Both the position numbers and the translations under genes were made by a program. A stretch of 64,000 bases of DNA from Diabrotica undecimpunctata (Eukaryota; Arthropoda; Insecta; Coleoptera; Chrysomelidae): positions 161,134,328-161,198,327 of the forward strand of contig NC_092806.1 of NCBI RefSeq assembly GCF_040954645.1, in the 5' to 3' direction. Below are positions 55,752 through 64,000 of the stretch, one piece after another; position 1 is the first letter of the stretch, and each line of letters opens with the position of its first letter. The notes below the pieces were generated by a model. That model saw only the letters and a program-made list of their open reading frames with translations, was not told where the DNA came from and did not search any database.

Positions 55752-56731
55752 GTTTATTCATACTTAAAAATGATGTAGTTACTTAAAATAAATGTAAATC
55801 TTAATGAATAGTAGGAAATATTTAGTTATGTACACTTTTTTTTTTAAAGAAAATTGTTACTATTTTACGATTTTTTTATTTATTTGTATGCATATTTTGT
55901 AAAGTATTTGCATATTTTCGGGTAAACACATGCATATTTATGCGCATATTTTCTACATTTTTATTTGCATATTTGCCGAAGTCTAATCATCACCATTAAA
56001 AGAACAATTAGAAAATAAGGAACAAAAAAAAGCAAAAGAAGAATGAGATTGAGAAAGTTAAACGAACAATTGGAGCTACTAAGATAAAAACAGAAAAATT
56101 ACTCAAGAAGAAGACTTATGGCGTAAAAGCACACCGAACACCAGAAACCGAACTGTGTACAGTATGTTTGGAGTTTGGATCAAATTAATTATGGTGAAGA
56201 TGTCGTCCCTGTGGTCTCTGGGTTCAGCAGACTGCATGGAAGCGGATACTGCTACTCTTTATAGTTGCTGAAACTCTAAGTGTGACTAAAGAAATATGTA
56301 TTTTATACTTAAACCTAAGTAAACTTTACCATTGAACTTGTCCATTTGTGATCTATATTTCTCATCCTTGATCAATATTACCCAACTCCATTGTCGATAT
56401 TACCCGATTGATCGATATTAACCGAATTTGTGTATTTTTAAAATATTTGTAATTATTTTATAATATTTTGAAGCAGTAATTGGTTAACTGAATGAACCAA
56501 ATGTCCATATTATAAGTTTCAAATTCGCAAAAGCTATGGCAAACAGTCTATAACAGTTTTGTCTTAAGCTAGTCAATATTCCCACCCATTCCCCTACTAC
56601 AAAATAAGTTTTTTGAAGGTTTAAAAATAAGCTGTTTGATTCAGTTTTTTTTTGCAAATTGTTTATTGCGTCATGTGATTGAATATTACCAACTGAAATA
56701 AAACCTGAATAATCAAGTTTTTATATTTTAG

Positions 56732-57052
56732 ACAAAGCAGATCTGGAAAAATTTGTCTTGCCGGAAATACCAAAATTAACATACATAGGAATAACAGGGT
56801 CAAAAATTCCGTCGCTAAATGGAGCATTTAAGAATGTCAAAAATTTAGAAAGTATTACGTTAATAAAAGATAATTGTGAGATTAAAGAAGGCGATTTGGA
56901 TGGGTTGGTCAACCTGGACACCTTCAGATGTTATAAAGTGAAAACACAATTAACCAAAAGGCTGTTACAGGATCTTCGGAAGTTAGAAAGATTATCTGTG
57001 GTAGAAGGTCGCATAGGAAACGTTCCTAGTGATGCTTTCCAAAACAATCCAG
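56732..57052 (+). CDS. Secreted LRR protein, central exon
   Basis: Acceptor TATTTTAG (ends 56731) and donor GTAATT (57053). 321 bp, phase 1 at both ends. Encodes successive leucine-rich repeats: FVLPEIPKLTYIGITGSKIP, LNGAFKNVKNLESITLIKDN, LDGLVNLDTFRCYKVK, LLQDLRKLERLSVVEGRIGN, VPSDAFQNNPG. The repeat length of about 24 residues and phrases such as AFKNVKNLESI fit extracellular insect LRR proteins. The frame is unbroken. Confidence 0.88.
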
Positions 57053-57892
57053 GTAATTTGATATATTATTAACTAAGTATCTAAAGTGTTGAGTTTATCT
57101 TGGCATATATTTACACTATTTTGAATATTTTTTTATAATTTGTTAGAAGTTTTGGTAAATCTATCATTCCAGCATTTATTATTATTTCGAATTAAGTCCG
57201 GTTTTTTCTTCTATAAGGGGTTTATTGGTGTGTATAATTTTTTTCACACAAATAGGGTAAATGATACAGTCGTTGGCCATGCTATAGTGATTGGCCATGT
57301 TAACATAAATTTATAAATATTAAGAATCTCTGCTGTTACTAAAATAAATCAATTCTACAGAATAATTTTGACAACGTCGCTTAATGTTCACCTAAAGTTT
57401 CATCTGGCTACAGTAACAATAAAGTGCTTAAAGGTTGTGATTACTTCTTGCTGTCGCCAGTTTAGTTGTTCACAGGTAAAATCTTACGAATTTCTTAAGG
57501 ATTGGACACTTGTTTTTGATCCATTATAAAGTTAATCGTTGTAGATATAGATATAATTTAGCATGATATATTAAACTAAGGTTCTAACTGATCAAATTTT
57601 AGGCTCCAAACATTTTTAGATAACAAAAAACGCGCGAATTTATTATGCCAATAACTATATCAATAATTTAGATATATAAACAGTTATTGGCCGACCGGCC
57701 AATTACTGTGATAAATTTCTAAAATAAACTTTCAGATATAATTTGTTTTCCATAAAAACGGGCACTCTAAATTACATTATTCTTATTGTCACCTTTAAAT
57801 ATTCCAAGAGTAAACAGTCGTTGGCCGTAGGCTAATTACTATAATTCAATGTGGCCAATCACTATCGCAATCCTTTTTTTTTCAGTTATAAC

Positions 57893-59334
57893 ATGCCAAA
57901 GGTCTATGAAGGTATTTCTTCCAAAAAAAAATATAAAGAAGCAGATATAATTACGGCTTTGGAGTCTATTGAAAATGGTATGAGTCAAAGAGAAGCTTCC
58001 AAGTTATATCAGATTCCTCGAGCAACACTTCAGTTCCGGTCAAGTGTCAGATTTAATAATAAAGTTTCTCTTAGACCTCACCCAGTATTAACTTCAGAAG
58101 AAGAAGCAGTTCTAGAAAGATGGATTTTGACCTCATACAAGAAAGGATTTCCTCGTAGAATGGAAGACATTCAAGCTTCTGTGAAATATTTCCTTGACGC
58201 AGCTCCTAGAGAAAATCCGTTTAAAGATAACCATCCAGGAAGAAGATGGTACTCTTTCCTAAAACGTCACCCAAATATAACTAGCATTCTAAGAACCGCA
58301 GAAGGAATAACAGCAGCTAGCTCAGTTGTAGCCGAAGCAGACATAAGAAACTGGTTTACTAGTGTAGAAGACTATTTAAAGGAAAAACAATTATTTGAGA
58401 TTCTTGAATATCCCAGCAGAATCTACAATGAAGACGAAACCTGTTTTTGGCTTTGCCCAAAGAACAAAGAGCTTGTTGTTTGAACCTGTTTTGGCTTGCA
58501 CTAAGAGGAGCGAAAAACGTTTATGAAATACAACATCATTTAAAAAACAATATCACAGTGATGTTTACATTTTCAGCTTGTGGTGTTGTGACCCCACCTA
58601 TAATTAATTATCTATGATTACAAAAGACTGCCAGCTGAAATTGTTAAATCTGTACCTGACACCTGCGGAATTGGATACGGTGATAACGGTTAGATGAAAA
58701 ATACTTAAGCTGTTCTACGAATATATAGGAAACATTCTTTATCCCTACGTAAGCAAAAATAACATCAAATTTCCAATAGCCTTGTTCGTCGATGGTCACA
58801 GCACACATTTAACCTATGAAATAAGCGAATTATGCACAAAGCTACAGATAATTCTAATTGCTCTGTACCCTAACTCGACTCGAATCGTGCAACCTGCAGA
58901 TGTGTCCATTTTTAAGCCCTTAAAAGAAGGATGGAAAAGTGCTGTATTAAAGTTTCGGAGAGAGCACCCTACTGAAGTTGTAACAAAGGACAATTTTGCT
59001 GCAGTTTAAATACAGTGGTTGATAATATAAAACGAGAAAATTTTAGAAATGGTTTTCGTGCCTGTGGGCTTTTCCCTTGGAATGTATCCGCAATTGATTA
59101 TTCCAAATGCACTGGCAAGACAAAAGAACAAGATAGAGACACGGAAGTCAGTAAAATTACATTCGAAACATTTAAAAAAATTGTTGGAGAGGAAAAAATG
59201 GAAAGGCTTAAAAACTTTGTTGAAAGTGATGCATATAATTCCGATTTTTTGACGTTGTATTATATTTACAAAGAATTTTTGGAGACAAGTCCACCCGTGA
59301 ATACTGATCAACTGGAAGATATGGATAAAGTATA
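57893..59334 (+). pseudogene. pogo-superfamily transposase
   Basis: ATG at 57893 after TTTTTTTTCAG. HTH_psq domain: MPKVYEGISSKKKYKEADII, NGMSQREASKLYQIPRATLQ. CENP-B-like HTH: SEEEAVLERWILTSYKKGFP. DDE: RIYNEDETCFWLCPKNKELV (first D), then after a frameshift near 58475 LFVDGHSTHLTYEISELC (second D) and LYPNSTRIVQPADVSIFKPL (third D). NGFRACGLFPWNVSAIDYSK closes the domain. Frameshifts or stops at about 58480, 58610, 58690 and 59007 make it a pseudogene. Confidence 0.85.
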
Positions 59335-59339
59335 AGATA

Positions 59340-60268
59340 CAGAGCAGCAAGGAGGAACGGACTAATTTCATGGGACGATCCAATCTGAAATCTGTGAGCC
59401 AGAATTAACTCTTGAAATCAGAAATTTACAGGATGAAAAAAATGAGGGTTTTATTAAGCATACTTTGGAAATTATCGTAAATGAGCAAATGTTTGACATT
59501 GAAAATATTCCTATTCTAATAGAAGAAAATACTAGCTTCGACAACCAAATGCCTAACACTTCATCGCTCACCTCTAAACACGTCTTATTAAATAAGTCGT
59601 CTTCATCAATCAGCGATTATGTTATTTGGCCGAAAACTCCTGAAAGGAAAGAAAAAGAGAGACGGAGAAACTACCATTTGTTCTGACTTCCTCCGTTATG
59701 AAAAAGGCAATTAAAGAAAAAATGGCTTTAAAAAAAAGAACTGGAGATGAAAAAGGAGAAACGTAAGACTGAAAGGTTGAACAAAAAAGAACTAAAAGGA
59801 AAACAAATTAATAAAAAAAAGCAGGAACAAAAAGAAAGCCTAAACATAATTATACAGAACGATCACCAAACAACACTAACGTTAACTTGTTTTACCAACG
59901 TCACCAACGTAACGAAAACCTTGCCAAAAATGGACTTCCAAGATAGCCTTGAAAACATCCAAAGTTGTCTTACTATTGTGCCAGAAAAATCAAAAAGAAA
60001 GCTGTTTAGTGACAACAATCAAGATGGAATCATTAACACGAATATGGTTATTATTACACCATCAGCTCCTAATCCATTTAAGAACAAAACTATACACACT
60101 GGACTGTGCTATACGTGTGTTAATAATATAACACGTAGTCAATATGGAGTAAAATTTTTAAATTGTTCCAAAACATACCATATAAAATGTATTTCCAAAA
60201 ATAAGATGAAATCCTTCGAAATGGAGAACTTTTTGTGTAACGTTTGTTTCGACAAGATAACATTGTAA
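59340..60268 (+). pseudogene. C-terminal extension with PHD-like finger, same element
   Basis: Reads ISDYVIWPKTPERKEKERRR, then a Lys/Glu-rich coil, and ends in a Cys/His finger: GLCYTCVNNITRSQYGV, KFLNCSKTYHIKCI and NFLCNVCFDKITL. The C-x2-C...C...H-x2-C...C-x2-C spacing is that of a PHD-type zinc finger. Many insect pogo-like transposases end with such a WPKTP motif and finger. It was probably one protein with the DDE part before the frames broke. Confidence 0.7.
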
Positions 60269-61163
60269 TTGGTTTGTAATTTCTGGCATTTATTAAACAT
60301 TTTTGAAACCAAATTCGTCTTTGATCACTAAAATTATATATAATTTTTAATGGTTTTTTAGTTTTTTAACCAAAATTAAAATAACGCAGGTAGGATACAT
60401 AAATAAGAAAAATATGTACCTAAGATAACTTAGCCCCTTACTGGTGGCCAATTACTATCTACTTACTATGCCAATCATTATCAAAATTAGGCCAATCACT
60501 ATAAAATCTGCTTTTCCAAGAATAAAACTTTTTTTTATAAATATTAAACATTTTTAAATAATAAATGACATACAGAGTCATAAAGAGGATACTTTAGTCT
60601 AATATTTAGTGTATTATTTAAATATATGGTTTTTAATACAAATTAATGCCTTACACATTTATCAAACTCCAATGCTTAAGTGGCCAATCACTGTAATCTT
60701 TACCCTATTTGGAAAACTGCACTGAAATCATATTGTTTTAAAATTTGTCATCGAAATACTTGGTTTTAAATAAATAAACAGGTTTTATTATTGGGTTGAA
60801 CTTTAAATTCCCAATCGAAGAGGACATCCAAGCACCAGCAGATAACCTATGAGTCACGCAGCAAGAATCTTATTTTAGAAGCAAAGGACATAGATTAAAC
60901 TACTTTATCCTGAGACTTTTATCATCGAGTTCGTCACACCTTGGTCTCGAACTGACGAATCACATTTGCTGACTTCCTTGGCATGCAGCAGTCTATCAAT
61001 TCATTCGAAGTTCTTTGTCTTGTATAGAGCAGCCTCAGTTTTACACTTATGGTAATCTTCTCATTTACTACTATATTATCAAAATTCCCTCAAAATCAAA
61101 ACTCTTTTATAAAAGAAAAAATTGACTCTCAAAATTTTTCGCATAAATTATTTTCCTTTATAG

Positions 61164-61516
61164 ATATAACAGTCTTAGAATTGGAAGATAGTTCAATAAA
61201 AACGATCGAACCCGGAACTTTTGACAATCTCCAAAAATTGGATCGGCTTGACATTAAATCCACAGATCTACAGACTTTCGATGTGAACTTAACAAAACAA
61301 TTTAAAAGCCTTAATTCATTAGGCATTCCCGCTAGAACTCTTAAAGGGCTGGATGTAAAAAAATTGTTAGAGAATTGCCCAAAGCTGTTTACCTTCAATT
61401 TCAAGCGTAATGATGTATCGTGTCCCGAAGTGAAATCTTTATTTGATGAAATTGAAAAAACTGGAAGATACATGGGTGTAGCTTATATGAGTGATGACGA
61501 TGGAAAAACTTGTTAA
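61164..61516 (+). CDS. Secreted LRR protein, last exon
   Basis: Acceptor CCTTTATAG (ends 61163). AT completes the codon left by exon 57052. Repeats: ITVLELEDSSIKTIEPGTF, LQKLDRLDIKSTDLQTFD, FKSLNSLGIPARTLKGLD. The C-terminal cap has a cysteine pair (ENCPKLFTFNFK..DVSCPEVKSLF). It ends at a TAA at 61514-61516. The visible exons give 312 residues in all, without the missing start exon. No membrane segment follows the last repeat, so the product is likely secreted. Confidence 0.88.
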
Positions 61517-61531
61517 CACATAAACGTAGAT

Positions 61532-61537
61532 AATAAA
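61532..61537 (+). promoter_or_regulatory. Polyadenylation signal of the LRR gene
   Basis: AATAAA 16 bp after the stop codon. Confidence 0.7.
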
Positions 61538-61740
61538 TTACTATATAAATTATAAATTGGACTTAATAATTCTTTTTACCTAGTCCTTCTCTTAATTATT
61601 TATTATCATCACAATAATTTGTGAACATTTGATATCTATGTATTTTTTAAAAACACCTAAGCGCTGCCTTGGTTATTTACAACTATAGTTTATTTTTATG
61701 AACGAGAGAGTAATTAGCATAATTTTAACTGGTAGCTCCG

Positions 61741-63465
61741 ACCACTCCATGGGCGTGCTCAAGATTAATTGAAAAATTACTTTGAATAATTGTAAAAAAT
61801 AAATGTATTATTTCAGTGTTATAAAGTGTTATGTGTATGTAAACAAAAGTGACCTCTTTTATCACACACTATATTAGAACTGACTGGCCTACATTAAAAA
61901 GGGTTTTAAAAAATTCACATTTTTTTTAATTTTTAAAAATTACAGAAGAGAAAAAGAGTTTTTAAAACCGTCTAAGGTATGTTAAATAAATGAATAAAAA
62001 TATTAATATAAAACTTACAGCTACTTGTTACAAATCCAAATCAGATTCAGAAGATGAACTTTCAGAACCAAGATTTATAATAACTGGCTCGATCATTTTA
62101 TCAGTAATATTGTCCAGCTTCCACATTTTTTCCTCTTCTTTAATAGTGTGATTTACTGCCTTTTCCCAGTTTTCAGGTTTTACATTATTTACGGCCTCCA
62201 AAAACAACTATTTAACATCATGAATTTTAAAAGTGGTATTTTTTCTTGAAACTTCACTCTTTATCTGTGCCCATACCAGTTCAATCGGGTTTAATTCACA
62301 ATGATATGGTGGGGATCTAAGTACTGTCATTCCACGATTTTTGGCAATTTCATCAATTTCGTATTTTTTAAATTTTTCTTTATGAAGGGCACACAACGAA
62401 TAAAGTTCCTTTCTTATAGATCCGTGATGGTACGTAATATTTTTTGAACTCAGCCAATTCTGCAAGTCTTTTTTTAACCACTTGGTTGTGGGCAGTCCTT
62501 CTATAAGTCTGGAGTGATAACTTGCATTATCCATTACTATTACACAGTTCTTAGGAAGAAGATCTATCATTTGTTCGAACCATTCTTGAAAGACATCAGC
62601 GTTCATGTCTTCATGGTAGTCACCGGTACGAGTTGATTTAAAAGTTAATAAACCACCTTCAACAAAACCGTCTAAACTGCCAATGTGTACTATTATCAGC
62701 CTGCGTCCCTTTCCTGATGGTGGGTTTAAACCAGTAGATAAGTTATTTACAAAAGCGTGCCTTTGACTTGTAACAGTTTCATCCTGCCAAAATTTATTTG
62801 GTGTATGACCCTCGTTGATCCATGTTTCATCAAGATAAAATATTTTTCTTTTTTGGTTTCTCATTTGCTTTATGGTTCTTAGAAAATGTCTTCTCCATAT
62901 GACAATATCGCTTCTTTCTAATAAAATAGACTTTCTGGGATTCTTTTTCCAGCGGAAGCCTATTTCTTTTAAAAGTTTCCATAACGTACTTCGACTCATT
63001 TCTGGGTAATCCTTATCATCTCGAACTAAGACAAGAACTTTATCCAATGTTGGAAATTCTTGTCTAAAGAAGAATTCATGCACTTTCCGTCGAAGTCCTT
63101 CTTTATAATGATATTCTATTTGAAATTTTGGTTTCCCTGGAGCATTACGTGGCATTTGAAAACTACCACATTTCTCTTCTTTAATAACTCTGTAAATCGT
63201 AGATTTCCCAACACCAAGTGTACTGCTAACTAACTCAACGGTCTCATCAACACTTTCACATAAACGTTTGTCTGTAAATGATTTAAAACAATTAAATATT
63301 AATGTTTTTTCATTAACTGTTAGAGGACCAATTTTTCGGCGTTTACACGGCACTTCCAAATTTTCCATAACACTAGTATACACAATAAACTGCACCTTGC
63401 AACTGAAGTACCTACTTTTAGTGAACTGTTAAGAATTTTGAATACGCCACTTGGACCTTCCTATA
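61741..63465 (-). mobile_element. DD82E Tc1/mariner-related element
   Basis: Holds one transposase gene. Possible TIRs of about 20 bp with mismatches: CCATGGGCGTGCTCAA near 61748 and, inverted, CCAAGTGGCGTATTCAA near 63450. The TA duplication is not certain, so outer boundaries are approximate. Confidence 0.55.
62028..63368 (-). pseudogene. DD82E transposase with one in-frame stop
   Basis: ATG at 63368 (MENLEVPCKRRKIGPL). HTH region: GVGKSTIYRVIKEEKCGSF and MSRSTLWKLLKEIGFRWKKN. DDE_3-type catalytic domain: IFYLDETWINEGH (first D), CVIVMDNASYHSRL (second D), PPYHCELNPIELVWAQIK (E). I count 82 residues between the second D and the E, the spacing given for the recently described Sailor group of the Tc1/mariner/IS630 superfamily (recalled, not searched). 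A single TAG at 62208-62210 interrupts the frame, which otherwise runs on (LFLEAVNNVKPENWEKAVNH) to a TAA at 62028. The protein is otherwise complete, about 446 residues. Confidence 0.88.
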
Positions 63466-63611
63466 TACAAAATGGAAAAACCCACTATCACATTTTCTGT
63501 GGAATAAGTTTAGAAGGTAATTATCTAGTCAATTACTGTCGTAGATTCCTGGAATTAAAGAATTAAATGTTTGATTGTTGAAACCCTTACTTCGTGGAAT
63601 GCACTCATTTC

Positions 63612-63720
63612 AGATAAAATAAAACGTTTTATTTTATCTAAAGAATTAAACTTTATTTTGCAAATAGATAAAATAAAACGTTTTATTTTATCTAAAGAAT
63701 TAAACTTTATTTTGCAAATA
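63612..63720. repeat. 54-bp tandem duplication with perfect 28-bp palindromes
   Basis: Two copies of a 54-bp unit (63613-63666 and 63667-63720). Each unit contains a perfect 28-bp palindrome centred on AAACGTTT (63612-63639 and 63666-63693). The rest is ATTAAACTTTATTTTGC. Confidence 0.9.
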
Positions 63721-64000
63721 GGTAGGTACTTAATAAACTTTTATTGTTTATATATAACCAATAAAATAAACATCTTACATCTCTTGCAAATTCATTAGTA
63801 CCTGTTAACCTCCATCACTCCGACACTGGCAACCTTATTTAGGGATTAGTAACCCTCACAACTATTGTATTCTATTCTGCTCCAACCTTTATACCTGGTG
63901 GTCATACTCAATTTAAAATTGTTTTCCTATATACTTCTGTAAACTTGTTGACAAATATCTGTTTTTCATTGAGTCACCCGTATCAACAGTTTAGGGATTT

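Larger units (their letters stand above)
53330..55985 (+). mobile_element. Complete hAT element with 8-bp TSD
   Basis: Perfect 8-bp duplication ATCATCAC (53322-53329 and 55986-55993). TIRs of about 22 bp start TAGACTTCGGCAAATATGCA at each end. Both subterminal zones are dense in GCATAT/ATGCA motifs (53344-53405 and 55886-55970), probable transposase-binding sites. One intron-containing transposase gene fills the middle. Every part needed for mobility is visible, making this one of the youngest elements in the window. Confidence 0.93.
51456..56594 (+). mobile_element. pogo-like DNA transposon 1 in intron of the LRR gene
   Basis: Ends are inverted: GGGGAAAGTGGGGGAATATC at 51456 and, inverted, GATATT-like sequence ending CCCATTCCCC at 56594, with TA outside at 51454-51455 and 56595-56596. 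Repeats of GATATTACC-type text near both ends (51487-51500, 56390-56425) are subterminal motifs. The transposase is a pseudogene and a complete hAT element (53330-55985) sits inside, so the unnested element is about 2.5 kb. Confidence 0.8.
57255..60705 (+). mobile_element. pogo-like DNA transposon 2 in intron of the LRR gene
   Basis: Ends GGGTAAATGATACAG (57255) and, inverted, GGGTAAAGATTACAG (60705), with TA outside (57253-57254, 60706-60707). Around ten copies of TGGCCAATNACT, in both orientations, are clustered within the outer 600 bp at each end (for example 57290, 57680-57705, 57852, 60447, 60490, 60681). These look like transposase-binding sites. The transposase is broken. Length 3451 bp. 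Confidence 0.85.

Noticed and set aside
56721..56921. Minus-strand frame over the central LRR exon
   Set aside because: It is the antisense shadow of a well-supported exon.

Overview
The window reads as repeat-rich nuclear DNA from a large-genome arthropod, most likely an insect and plausibly a beetle. Evidence: it is AT-rich, its only recognisable host gene has GT-AG introns, and nearly everything else is arthropod-type transposable elements (RTE-, Jockey-, R1/I- and CR1-like non-LTR elements, Penelope-like elements, Ty3/gypsy, Tc1/mariner relatives, pogo and hAT). There are no operons, CRISPR arrays or convincing tRNA/rRNA genes. The beetle assignment is an inference; the insect assignment is firmer.

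Layout. 0.6-5 kb: a palindromic repeat with a hammerhead-ribozyme (HHR) core in each arm, split by a 5'-truncated non-LTR element with a 16-bp target-site duplication (TSD), then a second truncated LINE with a 12-bp TSD. 5.9-9.3 kb: an RTE remnant, a rosa-like DD41D mariner and a LINE tail. 10-15 kb: a decayed SDxCSGQN/FPxRGHS-type (DUF7869-like) gene and several LINE pieces. 15-19 kb: a foldback repeat, a tandem repeat hit twice by the same HHR-type repeat, and a Penelope pseudogene. 20.0-23.6 kb: a 3.6-kb foldback element with arms of about 0.95 kb enclosing a LINE endonuclease fragment. 25.4-30.7 kb: an apparently intact minus-strand Ty3/gypsy element with identical 150-bp LTRs, gag, pol and a textbook -1 frameshift signal. 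31.5-37 kb: RTE-like pieces and a second Penelope remnant. 37.5-39.4 kb: a 5'-truncated LINE with a 25-bp TSD, itself interrupted by a 405-bp element carrying a full HHR. 40.6-43.1 kb: a Penelope-like element (RT plus GIY-YIG) bounded by (TA)n on both sides, with an HHR 3' of its ORF. 43.9-48 kb: LINE remnants. 49.3-50 kb: two more HHR units beside (TA)n tracts.

50.4-61.6 kb: the host gene, a secreted leucine-rich-repeat protein on the plus strand, of which three exons are visible (50400-50665, 56732-57052, 61164-61516); the first exon lies upstream and was not found. Its first visible intron holds a nest: a pogo-like element (51456-56594) containing a hAT element (53330-55985) whose own intron contains a MITE (53806-54320). 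The second visible intron holds another pogo-like element with a C-terminal PHD-like finger. 61.7-63.5 kb: a Tc1/mariner relative with D-D-E spacing DD82E and a single in-frame stop.

The most interesting thread is the repeated hammerhead ribozyme. Five sites keep a full CUGANGA/GAAA core with pairing stems I, II and III, at least six more are degenerate, and they sit in Penelope-type terminal repeats or in short retrozyme-like units. All calls were made by eye; no alignment, folding or database search was run.
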